Below, piece after piece: positions 32,195 to 41,330 of a stretch of DNA of 64,000 nt (position 1 is the stretch's first letter; every line of letters starts with the position of its first letter). The notes beneath the pieces are model-generated. The model did no database searches. It was given only the letters and a program-made list of their open reading frames with translations, and had not been told where the DNA came from. The position numbers and the translations under genes are program-made. Source of the stretch: JAMCRM01 sp035561075 (GTDB lineage: Bacteria; Acidobacteriota; Terriglobia; Bryobacterales; Bryobacteraceae); the NCBI GenBank assembly GCA_035561075.1, contig DATMYF010000187.1, forward strand, positions 33,873-97,872, in the 5' to 3' direction.

Positions 32195-33442
32195 TCACAG
32201 TGCGGGAACTTTCACCTTGTCGCCGTATTTGATTTCGACCATCTGGCCATTGTTCACAATGGACGCACGCCCAGCTTCGAGCACCAGTTCATTGTAAGCG
32301 CTATTGGCCGGCGTCGCCATAACCCCGGCGGCGTCGAGTTCGCGGATGAGCGCCTGGCGCTTGGCCAGGTCTTCCCCGCCCTCGTTCTCCACCCGGATGC
32401 AATTGCCCACAATGTGCTCGACGGAGCGGAAACCGTAGCCCACCGGAGTCAACCCCGGGCCGCCCAGGTCGATGTACTGGAAGTAGTCCGTGCTGGGCTC
32501 CGCATACATAGTGGAGCCAGGGGCTTCGGGCTTCCGCACATAGCTGTACTTCATCCCGCGGTACTGGTCGGAGTGAAAAAGCAGTGCCCCGTCGTCCGCA
32601 CCCTTGCAGTACATCGTAAGGCTCTGAGTGTTGGTGCCGGGAGCCTGGTCCGGGAAGCCCAGCGCGTTCTGCACGTTCAGGCAGGCGCCGTTGCTCCAGA
32701 TGACCCGCGCATCCGTCCAGAGGTACCCGTCCTTGCCGTTGGGGAACTTGTCGGGGATCCCGTAGAGGCTCACGGCCACCGGCAGCAGTCCGGTGATGAA
32801 GTGCACCAGATCCACGTAATGGCAGCCGATGTAGGTGAAGGCATCGGAATTCTCCGTGGTCATCCAGTTCTGGAAATTGGAGTGCCTGTAGTACCACTTT
32901 TCGAGCAGGCATGCGGTACCGAGTTTAAACTCGCCGAAAAGGCCTTCGCGGTACTTCCGGCGTGCCAACTGGCTGCGGTCGTCGAAACGCTTATGGTATT
33001 CGACCCCCACTACCAGCCCGCGGCGCAAGGCTTCCTGCTCGATCTCCACGGCCTGCTTGTGCTTGAGCACCAGCGGCTTCACCGTGAGGACGTGCTGGTC
33101 GTGCCGCAGCGCGGTCATGATCACGTCGAAGTGCATCTGGTCCGGAACCGCGGCCACCACCACCTGCCGCGGCGGCAGTTTGGCAATGACTTCGCGGTAC
33201 AGGTCCGGATGGGCGCGGTCGGGGTCACCGCTGTCCGGGTAGGCCCGGAAAGACTGTCCTGGAAACGCCTGCAACAGTCCTTCGGCCCCCGCCAGCACCT
33301 TGATGGTCTTCAGGTTCAGGGCGCACACGGAGATTTCCCCGACGCGCCCCTGGCGCTGCAATTGATAGATCGAGGGCAGGATCTGATCGTGTGTGATCAT
33401 GCCCCCGCCAATGATGGCGACCTGCGGCTTGTACGTGCTCAT
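32195..33442 (-). CDS. Gfo/Idh/MocA-family NAD(P)-dependent oxidoreductase
   Basis: 415 aa. The N-terminal Rossmann domain opens with VAIIGGGMITHDQILPSIYQL (GxGxx(G/T)-type dinucleotide loop) and contains PPRQVVVAAVPDQMHFDVIMTAL. The usual catalytic EKP motif is VKPLVLKHKQ, so Glu is replaced by Val while the Lys is kept. HKRFDDRSQLARRKYREGLFGEF and FTYIGCHYVDLVHFITG match the C-terminal substrate domain. It is an ATGA-overlapped partner of the aminotransferase gene upstream, suggesting that one oxidises a hydroxyl on a sugar and the other aminates or deaminates it. The substrate is unknown. Confidence 0.88.
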   Translation of the reverse strand: MSTYKPQVAIIGGGMITHDQILPSIYQLQRQGRVGEISVCALNLKTIKVLAGAEGLLQAFPGQSFRAYPDSGDPDRAHPDLYREVIAKLPPRQVVVAAVPDQMHFDVIMTALRHDQHVLTVKPLVLKHKQAVEIEQEALRRGLVVGVEYHKRFDDRSQLARRKYREGLFGEFKLGTACLLEKWYYRHSNFQNWMTTENSDAFTYIGCHYVDLVHFITGLLPVAVSLYGIPDKFPNGKDGYLWTDARVIWSNGACLNVQNALGFPDQAPGTNTQSLTMYCKGADDGALLFHSDQYRGMKYSYVRKPEAPGSTMYAEPSTDYFQYIDLGGPGLTPVGYGFRSVEHIVGNCIRVENEGGEDLAKRQALIRELDAAGVMATPANSAYNELVLEAGRASIVNNGQMVEIKYGDKVKVPAL

Positions 33443-34821
33443 GCCACCGCCGCCCGCGCTCCAACAGCTTCGCGGAAGGCCTCCTCAAACGCCGCCAGGC
33501 TCTCGCGCAGCGCCGGTTCGGTGATCACCAGCGGCGGCGCAATCTTCACCGTGCAGCCCTGGAAACCCACCGGGCTGAACATCAGCACACCCTTCTGGAT
33601 CGAGCGCACCACAACCTCGTGCGCCAGGTCACCGTCCGGACGGGTGGTGCCCGGCTCGACACAGCCGACCCCGGCCACGAGCCCCTTGCCCTGAACGAAG
33701 CCGATCTGCGGGAAACGCGCCTTCATCGCGCTGAGGTTCTGGTGCAGGATCTCGCCCATCTTGCGCGCGTTCTCCACCAGCGACTCTTTCTCGATCACCC
33801 CGATGGAAGCCAGCGCCGCCGCGCAACAGACCGGGTTTCCGGTGTGCGTAGACGTCATGCTGCCCGGAGGGAACAGGTCCATCACGTCGGGACGCCCGGC
33901 CACCGCCGAAAGCGGCAGTGAACTGGAGATACCCTTCCCGAAAGTGGTGAGGTCGGGGATGATGCCGAAATGCTCAAAACCCCAGAGTTTGCCTGTGCGG
34001 CCGAAGCCGGCCTGCACTTCGTCGCAAATCAGGAGGGCCTTATGGCCGGTGCACCACTTGCGGAGCTCCTGCATGTAAGCAGCCGGAGCGAACGCCGCGC
34101 TGCCGCCCTGGTAGGTCTCCATGATGACGCCAGCCACGTTCTGCGGCTCGATGCCGGCATTTCGAAGACTCTTCTCGAACAGCGCGAAGGACGTATCCGG
34201 TTCGAAGAAGCCGTCCGGGAAGGGGACCTGCACGAAGCCCGGGTCGAGGTTGACGATCCATTCCTTAAGCGCCGGGATGCCGCCCGCCTGCTGGGAGCCC
34301 AACGTGCGGCCATGAAACGCCTTATCGAAGGAAACCAGTACATTCTTCGAGCGGCCGCCGACCTTGATACCGTGGGCGCGGCTCAACTTGAGCGCGCACT
34401 CTACCGCTTCCGAGCCGGTGGTCAGCAAGAAGACCTTCTTCAGCGGATCCGGCAGCATGGAAGAGATCTTCTGCGCCAAACGGCCGCGGATTTCGCTAGG
34501 GAAGCAGTAATTGGTGAGCAGGTGCGAGCTGACCTGCGCGGTAATGGCGTCCACCACTTCCGCGCGGCCGTGCCCCGCATTGGTGATCAGCACGCCGGAG
34601 GACCAGTCAATCCACTGGTTGCCCCACGCATCGTAAACCTGGAAGCCTTCGGCGCGGTTCCATACGACGGGCGGCTGCCCGCGCATGGCAAGTGGCTCGT
34701 ATGCAAAAAGTTTTTCGAGCACCGGAATGGCCCCGGGAGCGGGGAACTCGGTGACGATCTTCCGGTAGGGGGTATCCACCCGTGGTACGGATCTGGGAGT
34801 CAGATTATATTCTTTGGCCAT
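33439..34821 (-). CDS. Class III PLP-dependent aminotransferase
   Basis: 460 aa, fold-type I. Family features run in order: VYDAWGNQWIDWSSGVLITNAGHGRAEV, LTTGSEAVECALKLSRAHGIKVG, SFDKAFHGRTLGSQQAGG, KALLICDEVQAGFGRTGKLWGFEHFGIIPDLTTFGKGISSSLPLSAVAGR (PLP Asp in DEVQ and Schiff-base Lys in GKGIS) and STHTGNPVCCAAALASI. It resembles 4-aminobutyrate/acetylornithine-type enzymes. The next gene is a Gfo/Idh/MocA oxidoreductase with ATGA overlap. The amino donor and acceptor cannot be predicted. Confidence 0.92.
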   Translation of the reverse strand: MAKEYNLTPRSVPRVDTPYRKIVTEFPAPGAIPVLEKLFAYEPLAMRGQPPVVWNRAEGFQVYDAWGNQWIDWSSGVLITNAGHGRAEVVDAITAQVSSHLLTNYCFPSEIRGRLAQKISSMLPDPLKKVFLLTTGSEAVECALKLSRAHGIKVGGRSKNVLVSFDKAFHGRTLGSQQAGGIPALKEWIVNLDPGFVQVPFPDGFFEPDTSFALFEKSLRNAGIEPQNVAGVIMETYQGGSAAFAPAAYMQELRKWCTGHKALLICDEVQAGFGRTGKLWGFEHFGIIPDLTTFGKGISSSLPLSAVAGRPDVMDLFPPGSMTSTHTGNPVCCAAALASIGVIEKESLVENARKMGEILHQNLSAMKARFPQIGFVQGKGLVAGVGCVEPGTTRPDGDLAHEVVVRSIQKGVLMFSPVGFQGCTVKIAPPLVITEPALRESLAAFEEAFREAVGARAAVA

Positions 34822-34926
34822 GAGAACGCTTGAACTACTAGTATAGGCGGGGTGCGCCCCCGCTGCACGCCGGACGGCGCCGTTCGCACCCGCCGTTCTT
34901 TGCAGCCTGCACGAAAAGTGTACTCA

Positions 34927-37254
34927 CTAAGGCCGTCGTTCAGGGGCTCCGGCGCGCACGCGCAACGGACGCCACGCAGAATTTACGGCCTCCGCAACGG
35001 CATTGAACTCGGTCGCTTCCGCGAACCCGACCGTAAACTCCGCGGGCGACCAATCCAGATATTGCCCGCAACACCGGTACTCGCGGCCGAAGCCGAAAAC
35101 GGTCATCTCGCCATCCATCTGGTAATACTGATCGGGCGCGCCATCATCCTGGTGGTTCGCCACGTAAAGGACGCGCTTCGAGCCATTACCTCCGAAGGCG
35201 GCCCACTCGGAACCCTGCATATCGCCGTTCCATGCCTGTGCGAGTGAGATGCGCTTGCCCCCGGGGAGCAGTTGGAATCCGTTTTCCAGGTCGAGCTTGC
35301 CCCCCGGGGTACCCTCGTACAGGAACCAGTAGGGGCCGTCGTTGCGCAGCACGGTCAGGCGTGCATAATGCGGGAAGATGTCCCAGGCGGCGGCCCATTT
35401 CCTGTCGCGGCGCTCGGAGAGCAGCCGCACCTTGAGCGGCCCGCGGCTGACCACGCGCGTGACCGAGCCGCTCTCACCTGTATACCCGGGGTGGCCGAAC
35501 GGCTTGCCCAAATTCGGGATGCCACGGAACTCGCCCGCCGCACGCCCGCCCGGGCGGTAGCCGATCCACTCCGCGCCTTGCGGGTCCCTGAGGGAAGCGA
35601 AACCAGCGCCTTCCTTCTGATAGGTGTAAACACCCGCGGGCGTGGTGACCCGAACGCTCGCCTGCCCCTCATAGGGCACATCGTCGGCGACCGCGAGCGC
35701 AGGCGTCGACTGCCGGTTGCCGGCACCGAAGTACGCCGCATAGCGGCGCGTGGCGTGCGCTGCGGTACGGCCCTCCATCAGCCACGTGAGGGTGCCCTCG
35801 TCGTACTGGAAGGGCACGTCCGCGTTCATGACACTGCCATCCGCGCCGGTCTCGACCACCCTCAACGTTCGGGGATCGAAAGCTCCCTTCACCCCCAGGC
35901 CGCGCAGCGCCGCGGCGAAATCCACGGCCGCTTCAACCGGCTTGTCTACGCGCGCGAAACCCGCGGCGTTGGCCTCGAGCGGAATACGGTACGGGCGCGC
36001 CGCGTCACCCCAGGCAGCGGGCCTCAACGCGGGCGGCCCATACTCCACCAACAGGACCGGCCCGGGCCAGTTGACCTCCAGGGCGTGCTCCTTCGTGTTC
36101 GAGAAGATGTGGATCGTGTTCTCGCGCCGGAGATTCCGCACAGGCACCGGCAGTGAATCGAAGCTGTAGTTGTGCACCAACCCGATGGCGCCGGCCAGCT
36201 TTGAGCCGTTCATCCCGATCTCGTCGCCGTGCGCCGCCGACCATGTGGAGAGCACCAGGCGCGCCGCGCGAGCGTTCTCTAGCGCCCCGTCCACCACGAT
36301 TTTGCACTCTTTTCTGCGGCCGATCCGCACCCCGAACGCCTCCGGTACATCCGTCGCCCTGTACATCTTCACGGAACGGTCGTCACGCCGCAGCTTCACC
36401 CGCACCTCCGGCGTCATATAGACCTGGCCCGCCATGTTGGTGACGCGCGCCGCTATCCGCACGGGCTCCTCCTGGTCCGGCACCCACGCGGTATCCCACG
36501 TGACCGCGTAGGGCGGCGCCGTGGCGGTGCCGATATGCCGCGCCAGCGCGCCCCGCTCGGTAATGTAGTGCCACTGGCGGAAATTGCCGTCGCCCTCCCA
36601 ATTGAAGTCTTCGTAGTGGGCAAGAAATTCGACTTTCGTAATCGGCTCGGAAGGGTGGCGCGCTTCCGCCACCAGCCGCGGGTAGTCTCCGATCTCGCTC
36701 CCCGCCACCGGCGATGCGATGCGCGCCTCGGGAGGGTTCTTGGGGTCGTAGTAGAGCCGCACGGTGAACCCGTACACCCAGTAAAAGCCCCACCCAAAGC
36801 TGTAGCAGAGCTGCGGCCCGGCGGTGAAACGGAACGCGTTTCCCCCTGCTTTCAGGCTCTCGACCGGCAACGGGACAGTTGCGCGCCCAAGGATCGTGCG
36901 GTAATAACACTGCGGCCGGGTGGGCGTGCCGGAAGGCTGGGGAATCTGGACCCACTCCCCGCCGTTCACCTGGAATTTCTGGTCGCTGGTGCCGATGTGG
37001 CCACCCCAATACTCGATCGACACCTCGGCCCGCACCACGCCGCTGACGCTGGGGATTTGCAGCAGCCGTTCCGCCATCGCACCCTTCAACATGCGGTCGA
37101 TGTTCTTGCGCGTGGCCCCCGGATGCACCTCGCCGAACCTGACGGTATAGCTGTACTCGCGAAACAGATCGCCCGGAGCGGGTTCCGCTTGAAGCGCCAG
37201 CGCGACCGACGCTACCGCCACCGCGACACGTGCTGCGAATCCGACTTTTAACAT
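34927..37254 (-). CDS. Large secreted protein of unknown function
   Basis: 775 aa from MLKVGFAARVAVAVASVALALQAEP (signal peptide); 18 in-frame codons upstream are excluded because the signal must be N-terminal. The N-terminal half looks beta-rich with an Ig-like stretch (ARIASPVAGSEIGDYPRLVAEARHPSEPITKVEFLAHY). A later part reads as a jelly-roll or sugar-binding fold (GVYTYQKEGAGFASLRDPQGAEWIGYRPGG, LTVLRNDGPYWFLYEGTPGGKLDLENGFQLLPGG). Aromatic residues are plentiful, as in carbohydrate-active proteins. I recognise no catalytic motif, so a polysaccharide role is a guess. It is monocistronic. Confidence 0.7.
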   Translation of the reverse strand: MLKVGFAARVAVAVASVALALQAEPAPGDLFREYSYTVRFGEVHPGATRKNIDRMLKGAMAERLLQIPSVSGVVRAEVSIEYWGGHIGTSDQKFQVNGGEWVQIPQPSGTPTRPQCYYRTILGRATVPLPVESLKAGGNAFRFTAGPQLCYSFGWGFYWVYGFTVRLYYDPKNPPEARIASPVAGSEIGDYPRLVAEARHPSEPITKVEFLAHYEDFNWEGDGNFRQWHYITERGALARHIGTATAPPYAVTWDTAWVPDQEEPVRIAARVTNMAGQVYMTPEVRVKLRRDDRSVKMYRATDVPEAFGVRIGRRKECKIVVDGALENARAARLVLSTWSAAHGDEIGMNGSKLAGAIGLVHNYSFDSLPVPVRNLRRENTIHIFSNTKEHALEVNWPGPVLLVEYGPPALRPAAWGDAARPYRIPLEANAAGFARVDKPVEAAVDFAAALRGLGVKGAFDPRTLRVVETGADGSVMNADVPFQYDEGTLTWLMEGRTAAHATRRYAAYFGAGNRQSTPALAVADDVPYEGQASVRVTTPAGVYTYQKEGAGFASLRDPQGAEWIGYRPGGRAAGEFRGIPNLGKPFGHPGYTGESGSVTRVVSRGPLKVRLLSERRDRKWAAAWDIFPHYARLTVLRNDGPYWFLYEGTPGGKLDLENGFQLLPGGKRISLAQAWNGDMQGSEWAAFGGNGSKRVLYVANHQDDGAPDQYYQMDGEMTVFGFGREYRCCGQYLDWSPAEFTVGFAEATEFNAVAEAVNSAWRPLRVRAGAPERRP

Positions 37255-37364
37255 GAGACTCCTTGCCAGGCGTATTGATATGTCAGGATAATTCAAAGCG
37301 CATCGCAACTCCAGCCGAACCCGCCCTGCTGTCCAGCCTGCTGTATACTGGCGGGGGCGCCGGC

Positions 37365-37670
37365 ATGGAAAGCTTCCGCTTCACCCTCTTCAACAACCTG
37401 ACGATGTTCGTAATGGCCACGACGCTGGGAATGGTTCTGGCGCGCGCCAAAACGCGCACCGCGGCTACCTGGCCGATGTTCTACTGGCTGATTGTGGTGG
37501 GGTTCGCGCTAGCGTTCAAGTACAGCCTGAGCCTCTATCTGGTAGCGGCGGGCGTGCTGCTGGCTATGCTGGTGCGATTCACGCGGAGGCCGCAGCCGGC
37601 GCGCATCGCCGAATTCGGCGTGCTGGCCTACGTGTTTACGCGTTGCCTGGAACTGCTTCTTCTGTGGTAG
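37365..37670 (+). CDS. Small integral membrane protein
   Basis: 101 aa with three predicted transmembrane helices: LTMFVMATTLGMVLA, FYWLIVVGFALAFKYSLSLYLVAAGVLLAMLV and IAEFGVLAYVFTRCLELLLLW. Loops are short and basic (RAKTRTAAT, RFTRRPQPAR), giving an inside-positive orientation. The start is the ATG at 37365; the frame extends upstream, but that region reads as ordinary intergenic sequence. No family is recognised. The end overlaps the convergent rhodanese gene by 35 bp. Confidence 0.6.
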   Translation: MESFRFTLFNNLTMFVMATTLGMVLARAKTRTAATWPMFYWLIVVGFALAFKYSLSLYLVAAGVLLAMLVRFTRRPQPARIAEFGVLAYVFTRCLELLLLW

Positions 37671-38049
37671 GGCGCTCGACGGGCAACCCTGCCTCCTGCC
37701 AGCCGCGCCAGCCGCCATCGAGCGAGATCACGTCGGTATAGCCCATCTTCTGAAGATTATCGGCTACCAGCGCGGAACGGTAGCCCCCGCCGCAATAGAG
37801 CACCAGCCGGGTATTCTTGTCCGGCACGGCCGTTTCGATGTCGCGTTCGATAATGCCCTTACCCAGGTGGACGGCGCCGGCAGCGTGGCCGGCGTCCCAC
37901 TCGCGGTCCTCGCGGACATCCACCAGGACGTGCTGTTCCCGGCGTTCGCGCATGCCCTTATAACCCTCAATATCCACCTGTTTCACGCGCGACTTGGCGT
38001 CGTTCACGATATCCAGAAATCCCTGGCTGTGCTTGTGTTGTGCCGCCAT
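37636..38049 (-). CDS. Rhodanese-like domain protein
   Basis: 137 aa, a single rhodanese domain. LVDVREDREWDAGHAAGAVHLGKGIIERDIE covers the first CH2A-like region, and VLYCGGGYRSALVADNLQKMGYTDVISLDGGWRGW holds the active-site loop with catalytic Cys in CGGGYRS. It is probably a cytoplasmic sulfur-transfer protein, since no signal peptide is seen. It lies five bases after murA on the same strand, so it may be read from the murQ-murA transcript. The small membrane-protein gene overlaps its 3' end. Confidence 0.9.
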   Translation of the reverse strand: MAAQHKHSQGFLDIVNDAKSRVKQVDIEGYKGMRERREQHVLVDVREDREWDAGHAAGAVHLGKGIIERDIETAVPDKNTRLVLYCGGGYRSALVADNLQKMGYTDVISLDGGWRGWQEAGLPVERPTTEEAVPGNA

Positions 38050-38054
38050 ATCGG

Positions 38055-39311
38055 TTACTCGCTGCGTTCGATGCGGGCCCCTACCGCGGCCAGCTTGGCT
38101 TCGATCTTCTCATACCCGCGGTCGATGTGATATACGCGGTCGATGACGGTCTCCCCCTTGGCCACCAGGGCCGCCAGCACCAGCGACGCGCTGGCACGCA
38201 GGTCGGAGGCGATTACACCCGCGCCGGTCAGCTCGCGCGGCCCTGCCACAATCGCCTGCCCGCCGTTCAACCGGATATTCGCGCCCATGCGCATCAGTTC
38301 CGGGGCGTGCATGAAGCGGTTCTCGAAGATGCGCTCCTCGACAATGGCGATGCCTTCGGCTTGCGTCATAAGGGCCATGTACTGCGCCTGCAGGTCTGTG
38401 GCATAACCGGGGTATTCCTCGGTCACGATATCGACAGAGCGGAGCGGCCCGCCGGCGCGCACCCGCACGGTCGAGGCGTCGGGCTGCTCGACCTTCACAC
38501 CGGCCTGGCGCAGCTTTTGGAGTAAGGCGTCCAGGTGCTCCGGGACGCAGCCGGTCACCGTGACATCGCCGCGGGAGATCGCGCCGGCAATCACGAAGGT
38601 GCCGGCTTCGATGCGGTCCGCGATGATGGTGTGCTCGGTGCCGTGCAGCTTCCTGACCCCGCGGATGCGGATTTCGGAAGTGCCCGCGCCCTCTATCTCG
38701 GCGCCCATTTTGGCCAGCAGTGCGGCCAGGTCCACCACCTCGGGCTCCCGGGCGGCGTTGCGAAGCACAGTTTCGCCCTCCGCCAGGACGGCCGCCATCA
38801 TAAGGTCCTCAGTGCCGGTGACGGTGATGCGGTCGAAGACAACATGCGCCCCGCGCAAGCCGTTCGGCGCCACCGCCTCGACATACCCGTGGGATTGTTG
38901 AATGGTCGCGCCCAGCCGTTCGAGACCAGCCAGATGCAGGTTAATTGGGCGGCTCCCGATGGCACAGCCGCCCGGCAACGAGACGCGCGCCCGCCCGGAC
39001 CGCGCAACCAGCGGACCCAGGACCAGGCTCGACGCCCGCATGGTCTTCACCAGCTCGTAGGGCGCTTCCGGCGAAACGATTTCGGGTGTGTGAAGCCGGA
39101 CGCGTTCCGCCTCCACATCCACTTTCGCGCCGATGTCCACCAGCAGCCGCTGCATGGTCCGGATATCTCGCACCCGCGGAATGCGGCAGAGGGTTATGGG
39201 CTCATCCGTGAGCAGCGCCGCCGCCAGGGCGGGCAGCGCCGAATTTTTCGAACCGCTCGTGGGGATCTCGCCCTGAAGCGGGACGCCCCCTTTGATGACA
39301 AATTTATCCAT
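38055..39311 (-). CDS. murA: UDP-N-acetylglucosamine 1-carboxyvinyltransferase
   Basis: First committed step of peptidoglycan synthesis: adds enolpyruvate from PEP to UDP-GlcNAc. 418 aa from MDKFVIKGGVPLQGEIPTSGSKNSALP, with K22 and N23 conserved; the longer frame (34 extra codons) overlaps murQ and is not family-like. The catalytic cysteine is C116 in LPGGCAIGSRP, so the enzyme should be fosfomycin-sensitive. All six repeat units of the EPSP-synthase fold seem present. Its ATG lies eight bases inside the murQ 3' end, so murQ-murA are coupled. Confidence 0.96.
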   Translation of the reverse strand: MDKFVIKGGVPLQGEIPTSGSKNSALPALAAALLTDEPITLCRIPRVRDIRTMQRLLVDIGAKVDVEAERVRLHTPEIVSPEAPYELVKTMRASSLVLGPLVARSGRARVSLPGGCAIGSRPINLHLAGLERLGATIQQSHGYVEAVAPNGLRGAHVVFDRITVTGTEDLMMAAVLAEGETVLRNAAREPEVVDLAALLAKMGAEIEGAGTSEIRIRGVRKLHGTEHTIIADRIEAGTFVIAGAISRGDVTVTGCVPEHLDALLQKLRQAGVKVEQPDASTVRVRAGGPLRSVDIVTEEYPGYATDLQAQYMALMTQAEGIAIVEERIFENRFMHAPELMRMGANIRLNGGQAIVAGPRELTGAGVIASDLRASASLVLAALVAKGETVIDRVYHIDRGYEKIEAKLAAVGARIERSE

Positions 39312-40194
39312 GGAGAGCCTGTGAAATCCGTCCCCGGCTGGCAGCCAGAAGTCGTTCCGCGGCCGCACGGTCGACACTTCGTTTTTCCATGACAATAGCG
39401 GTGCGGACATCATTGCCGGCCTCGTTCAGCAGCCGGGCGGCACGGTCGTACTCCACGCCGGTCGCTTTCACGATGATGCGCCGGGCGCGGTCAACCAGCT
39501 TGGCGTTGGTCGGCTGCACGTTCACCATCAGGTTGCGATAACAAAATCCCAACCGGATGAACGTCGCAGTGGAGAGCATATTTAGTACCAACTTCTGGGC
39601 GGTCCCGGACTTCATTCTTGTGGAGCCGGCCAGGATCTCCGGTCCGGGCAGCGGAGTAATCGCGACGTCCACGGCGCGGGCCAGTTCCGAATCCGGCGAA
39701 CAACTGATCCCCACCGTGACAGCGCCCATGGCCTTGGCTTCCGCGATAGCCCCCAGAACGTAAGGGGTGCGGCCGCTGGCGGCAATCCCCACCAGCACGT
39801 CCGTGGCAGAAAACCCACGTTGTTGCAGATCGTGGACGCCCATCGCGGGGTCGTCTTCTGTAGTCTCGGTGGATTGCCAGAGCGCATCCACGCCGCCGGC
39901 CATGATCCCAACCACGCTGTCCGGGGAGGCGCCAAAGGTGGGGGGGCACTCGGAGGCGTCCAGCACGCCCAGGCGGCCGCTGGTGCCGGCGCCTATGTAG
40001 AAAAGACGCCCGCCGCGCTCCATGGCGGCAACTACAGCATCCACGGCCCGGGCGATGGAGGGAATTTCCTTCGCCACGGCGTCCGCCACCTTGCGGTCTT
40101 CGGCGTTGATAATGCGCAGAACTTCTTCAGTAGCCAGGGAGTCGATGGACTCTGAGGCGGGGTTGGTCTGTTCGGTCAGCAGGTGCTCGAGCAT
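39304..40194 (-). CDS. murQ: N-acetylmuramic acid 6-phosphate etherase
   Basis: Cleaves the lactyl ether of MurNAc-6-P to give GlcNAc-6-P and D-lactate during cell-wall recycling. 296 aa from MLEHLLTEQTNPASESIDSL; 15 upstream in-frame residues are excluded. The SIS domain includes FYIGAGTSGRLGVLDASECPPTFG with the catalytic Glu, GIMAGGVDAL, GIAASGRTPYVLGAI and EILAGSTRMKSGTAQKLVLNML. A UBA-like helical tail follows. It overlaps murA by eight bases, pairing recycling with new synthesis. No MurNAc kinase or AmgK is in this window. Confidence 0.95.
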   Translation of the reverse strand: MLEHLLTEQTNPASESIDSLATEEVLRIINAEDRKVADAVAKEIPSIARAVDAVVAAMERGGRLFYIGAGTSGRLGVLDASECPPTFGASPDSVVGIMAGGVDALWQSTETTEDDPAMGVHDLQQRGFSATDVLVGIAASGRTPYVLGAIAEAKAMGAVTVGISCSPDSELARAVDVAITPLPGPEILAGSTRMKSGTAQKLVLNMLSTATFIRLGFCYRNLMVNVQPTNAKLVDRARRIIVKATGVEYDRAARLLNEAGNDVRTAIVMEKRSVDRAAAERLLAASRGRISQALHG

Positions 40195-40253
40195 AGGTCG
40201 GGGAACCGGGGCCGTGGACGGCCCCGGGAAACGGTCCATTCCATGTTAACGCC

Positions 40254-40369
40254 TGGGGCTGGGTGTTGGGTGCTGGGTCATGGGTTGTGGGTGCCAGGTG
40301 CTGAAATGCAGCCCCGACTAACGCCCGAAACCCATCACCTCACACCCAACACCCATCCGCCAACCCCTA
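40254..40369. repeat. G-rich imperfect inverted repeat, copy 2
   Basis: Left arm 40254-40297 on the plus strand holds six GGG runs with short loops (GGGTGTTGGGTGCTGGG and so on), a strong G-quadruplex motif. Right arm 40326-40368 is C-rich and pairs with it (for example TGGGTGTTGGGTG against CACCCAACACCCA). It resembles copy 1 at 1150-1227. Like that copy, its C-rich arm runs into the stop codon of a minus-strand gene ending Lys-stop (here the TIM-barrel gene). Confidence 0.75.
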
Positions 40370-41209
40370 CTTCCAAGGCACTCCGGCCTTCTCCAGCACC
40401 TTGCGGGTGCTTTCGAGGCCCAGCCGGGCGGCGGCGTCGGGAGGCATCTCCTTCAACCCGCGGCCGAAGACCTCCACGCTCACGGCGTCGGTATACCCGA
40501 TCTTGTGCAGCGTTTGGAAGAAACCAGTGAGGTCGATTACGCCCTCCCCGGGCATCAGGCGGTCGAAGTCCCGGACCTCTTCGGGAGGCAGTTTCTTCGA
40601 ATCGTTAACATGTACGTGGACGATGCGCTGCTTCGCCGCGGCCACGATGTCGGCCGTGGTGGCGCCGGCGTGGTGCCAGTGCCAGGCATCCAGCAGCAGC
40701 CCCACATTCGGCCCGCAATCCGCGGCGAACTCCACCATCTCATTCATCCGCCAGATGAACTCGTGGGGGTTCTGGGTACGGAGGTGCAGCGGTCCGATAA
40801 ACTCCAGCCCGAGCCTCACCCCGGAGGCTGCCAGGATTAAAGCCGCCGCGCGAAAGCGCTTCAGGAAGATGACCCTCTGCTCTGCTTTGGGAAGGTCCAT
40901 GGAAGCCGGTATCCACGTCGACATCCGGGGGCACCCGATAGCGGCGGCGAACTTCGCCCCCGTGGGCAGCTTGGCCAGGCCGGCCTGAAAGGTCTCCTCG
41001 TCCTTCCGGAATTCCACCGGGAAGGAAATAATGGCCGGGCGGACCCGCAGGTGCTCGAATAGTGCCTTGATGCCGTTGGCGCCCTCGGCCAGCGCGGGCC
41101 CCAGATATACGTCCACCCCCGGGTAGCCTACCCGGGCAGCCAGTCGGACCATGTCCGGCCACTCGACCTTGCTGCCTGCGAGCAGCGAGCCGTTCAGTGC
41201 GATGAACAT
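40367..41209 (-). CDS. Sugar phosphate isomerase/epimerase (TIM barrel)
   Basis: 280 aa from MFIALNGSLLAGSKVEWPDMVRLAARVGYPGVDVYLGP, with GGAG eight bases upstream on the minus strand; 29 in-frame upstream codons are excluded. Metal-site segments of the xylose-isomerase-like fold include SGVRLGLEFIGPLHL (Glu), VGLLLDAWHWHHAG (Asp/His), RIVHVHVNDSKKLP (His-x-His) and TDAVSVEVFG (Glu). It is distinct from the epimerase at 18853-19767. No transporter is adjacent, so its sugar cannot be inferred. It ends in Lys-stop directly at the G-rich repeat. Confidence 0.87.
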   Translation of the reverse strand: MFIALNGSLLAGSKVEWPDMVRLAARVGYPGVDVYLGPALAEGANGIKALFEHLRVRPAIISFPVEFRKDEETFQAGLAKLPTGAKFAAAIGCPRMSTWIPASMDLPKAEQRVIFLKRFRAAALILAASGVRLGLEFIGPLHLRTQNPHEFIWRMNEMVEFAADCGPNVGLLLDAWHWHHAGATTADIVAAAKQRIVHVHVNDSKKLPPEEVRDFDRLMPGEGVIDLTGFFQTLHKIGYTDAVSVEVFGRGLKEMPPDAAARLGLESTRKVLEKAGVPWK

Positions 41210-41330
41210 CCGTTTTTCTCCGTACACGCGAGTTCGCGCATAAACAACTATATAGGTGTCAGCAGCTCGCAGGTAGCGGGTTGTTAAGCTCCGCACCGTT
41301 CACCCCCGCGCGCAGTAGCAAAATGGAGGG

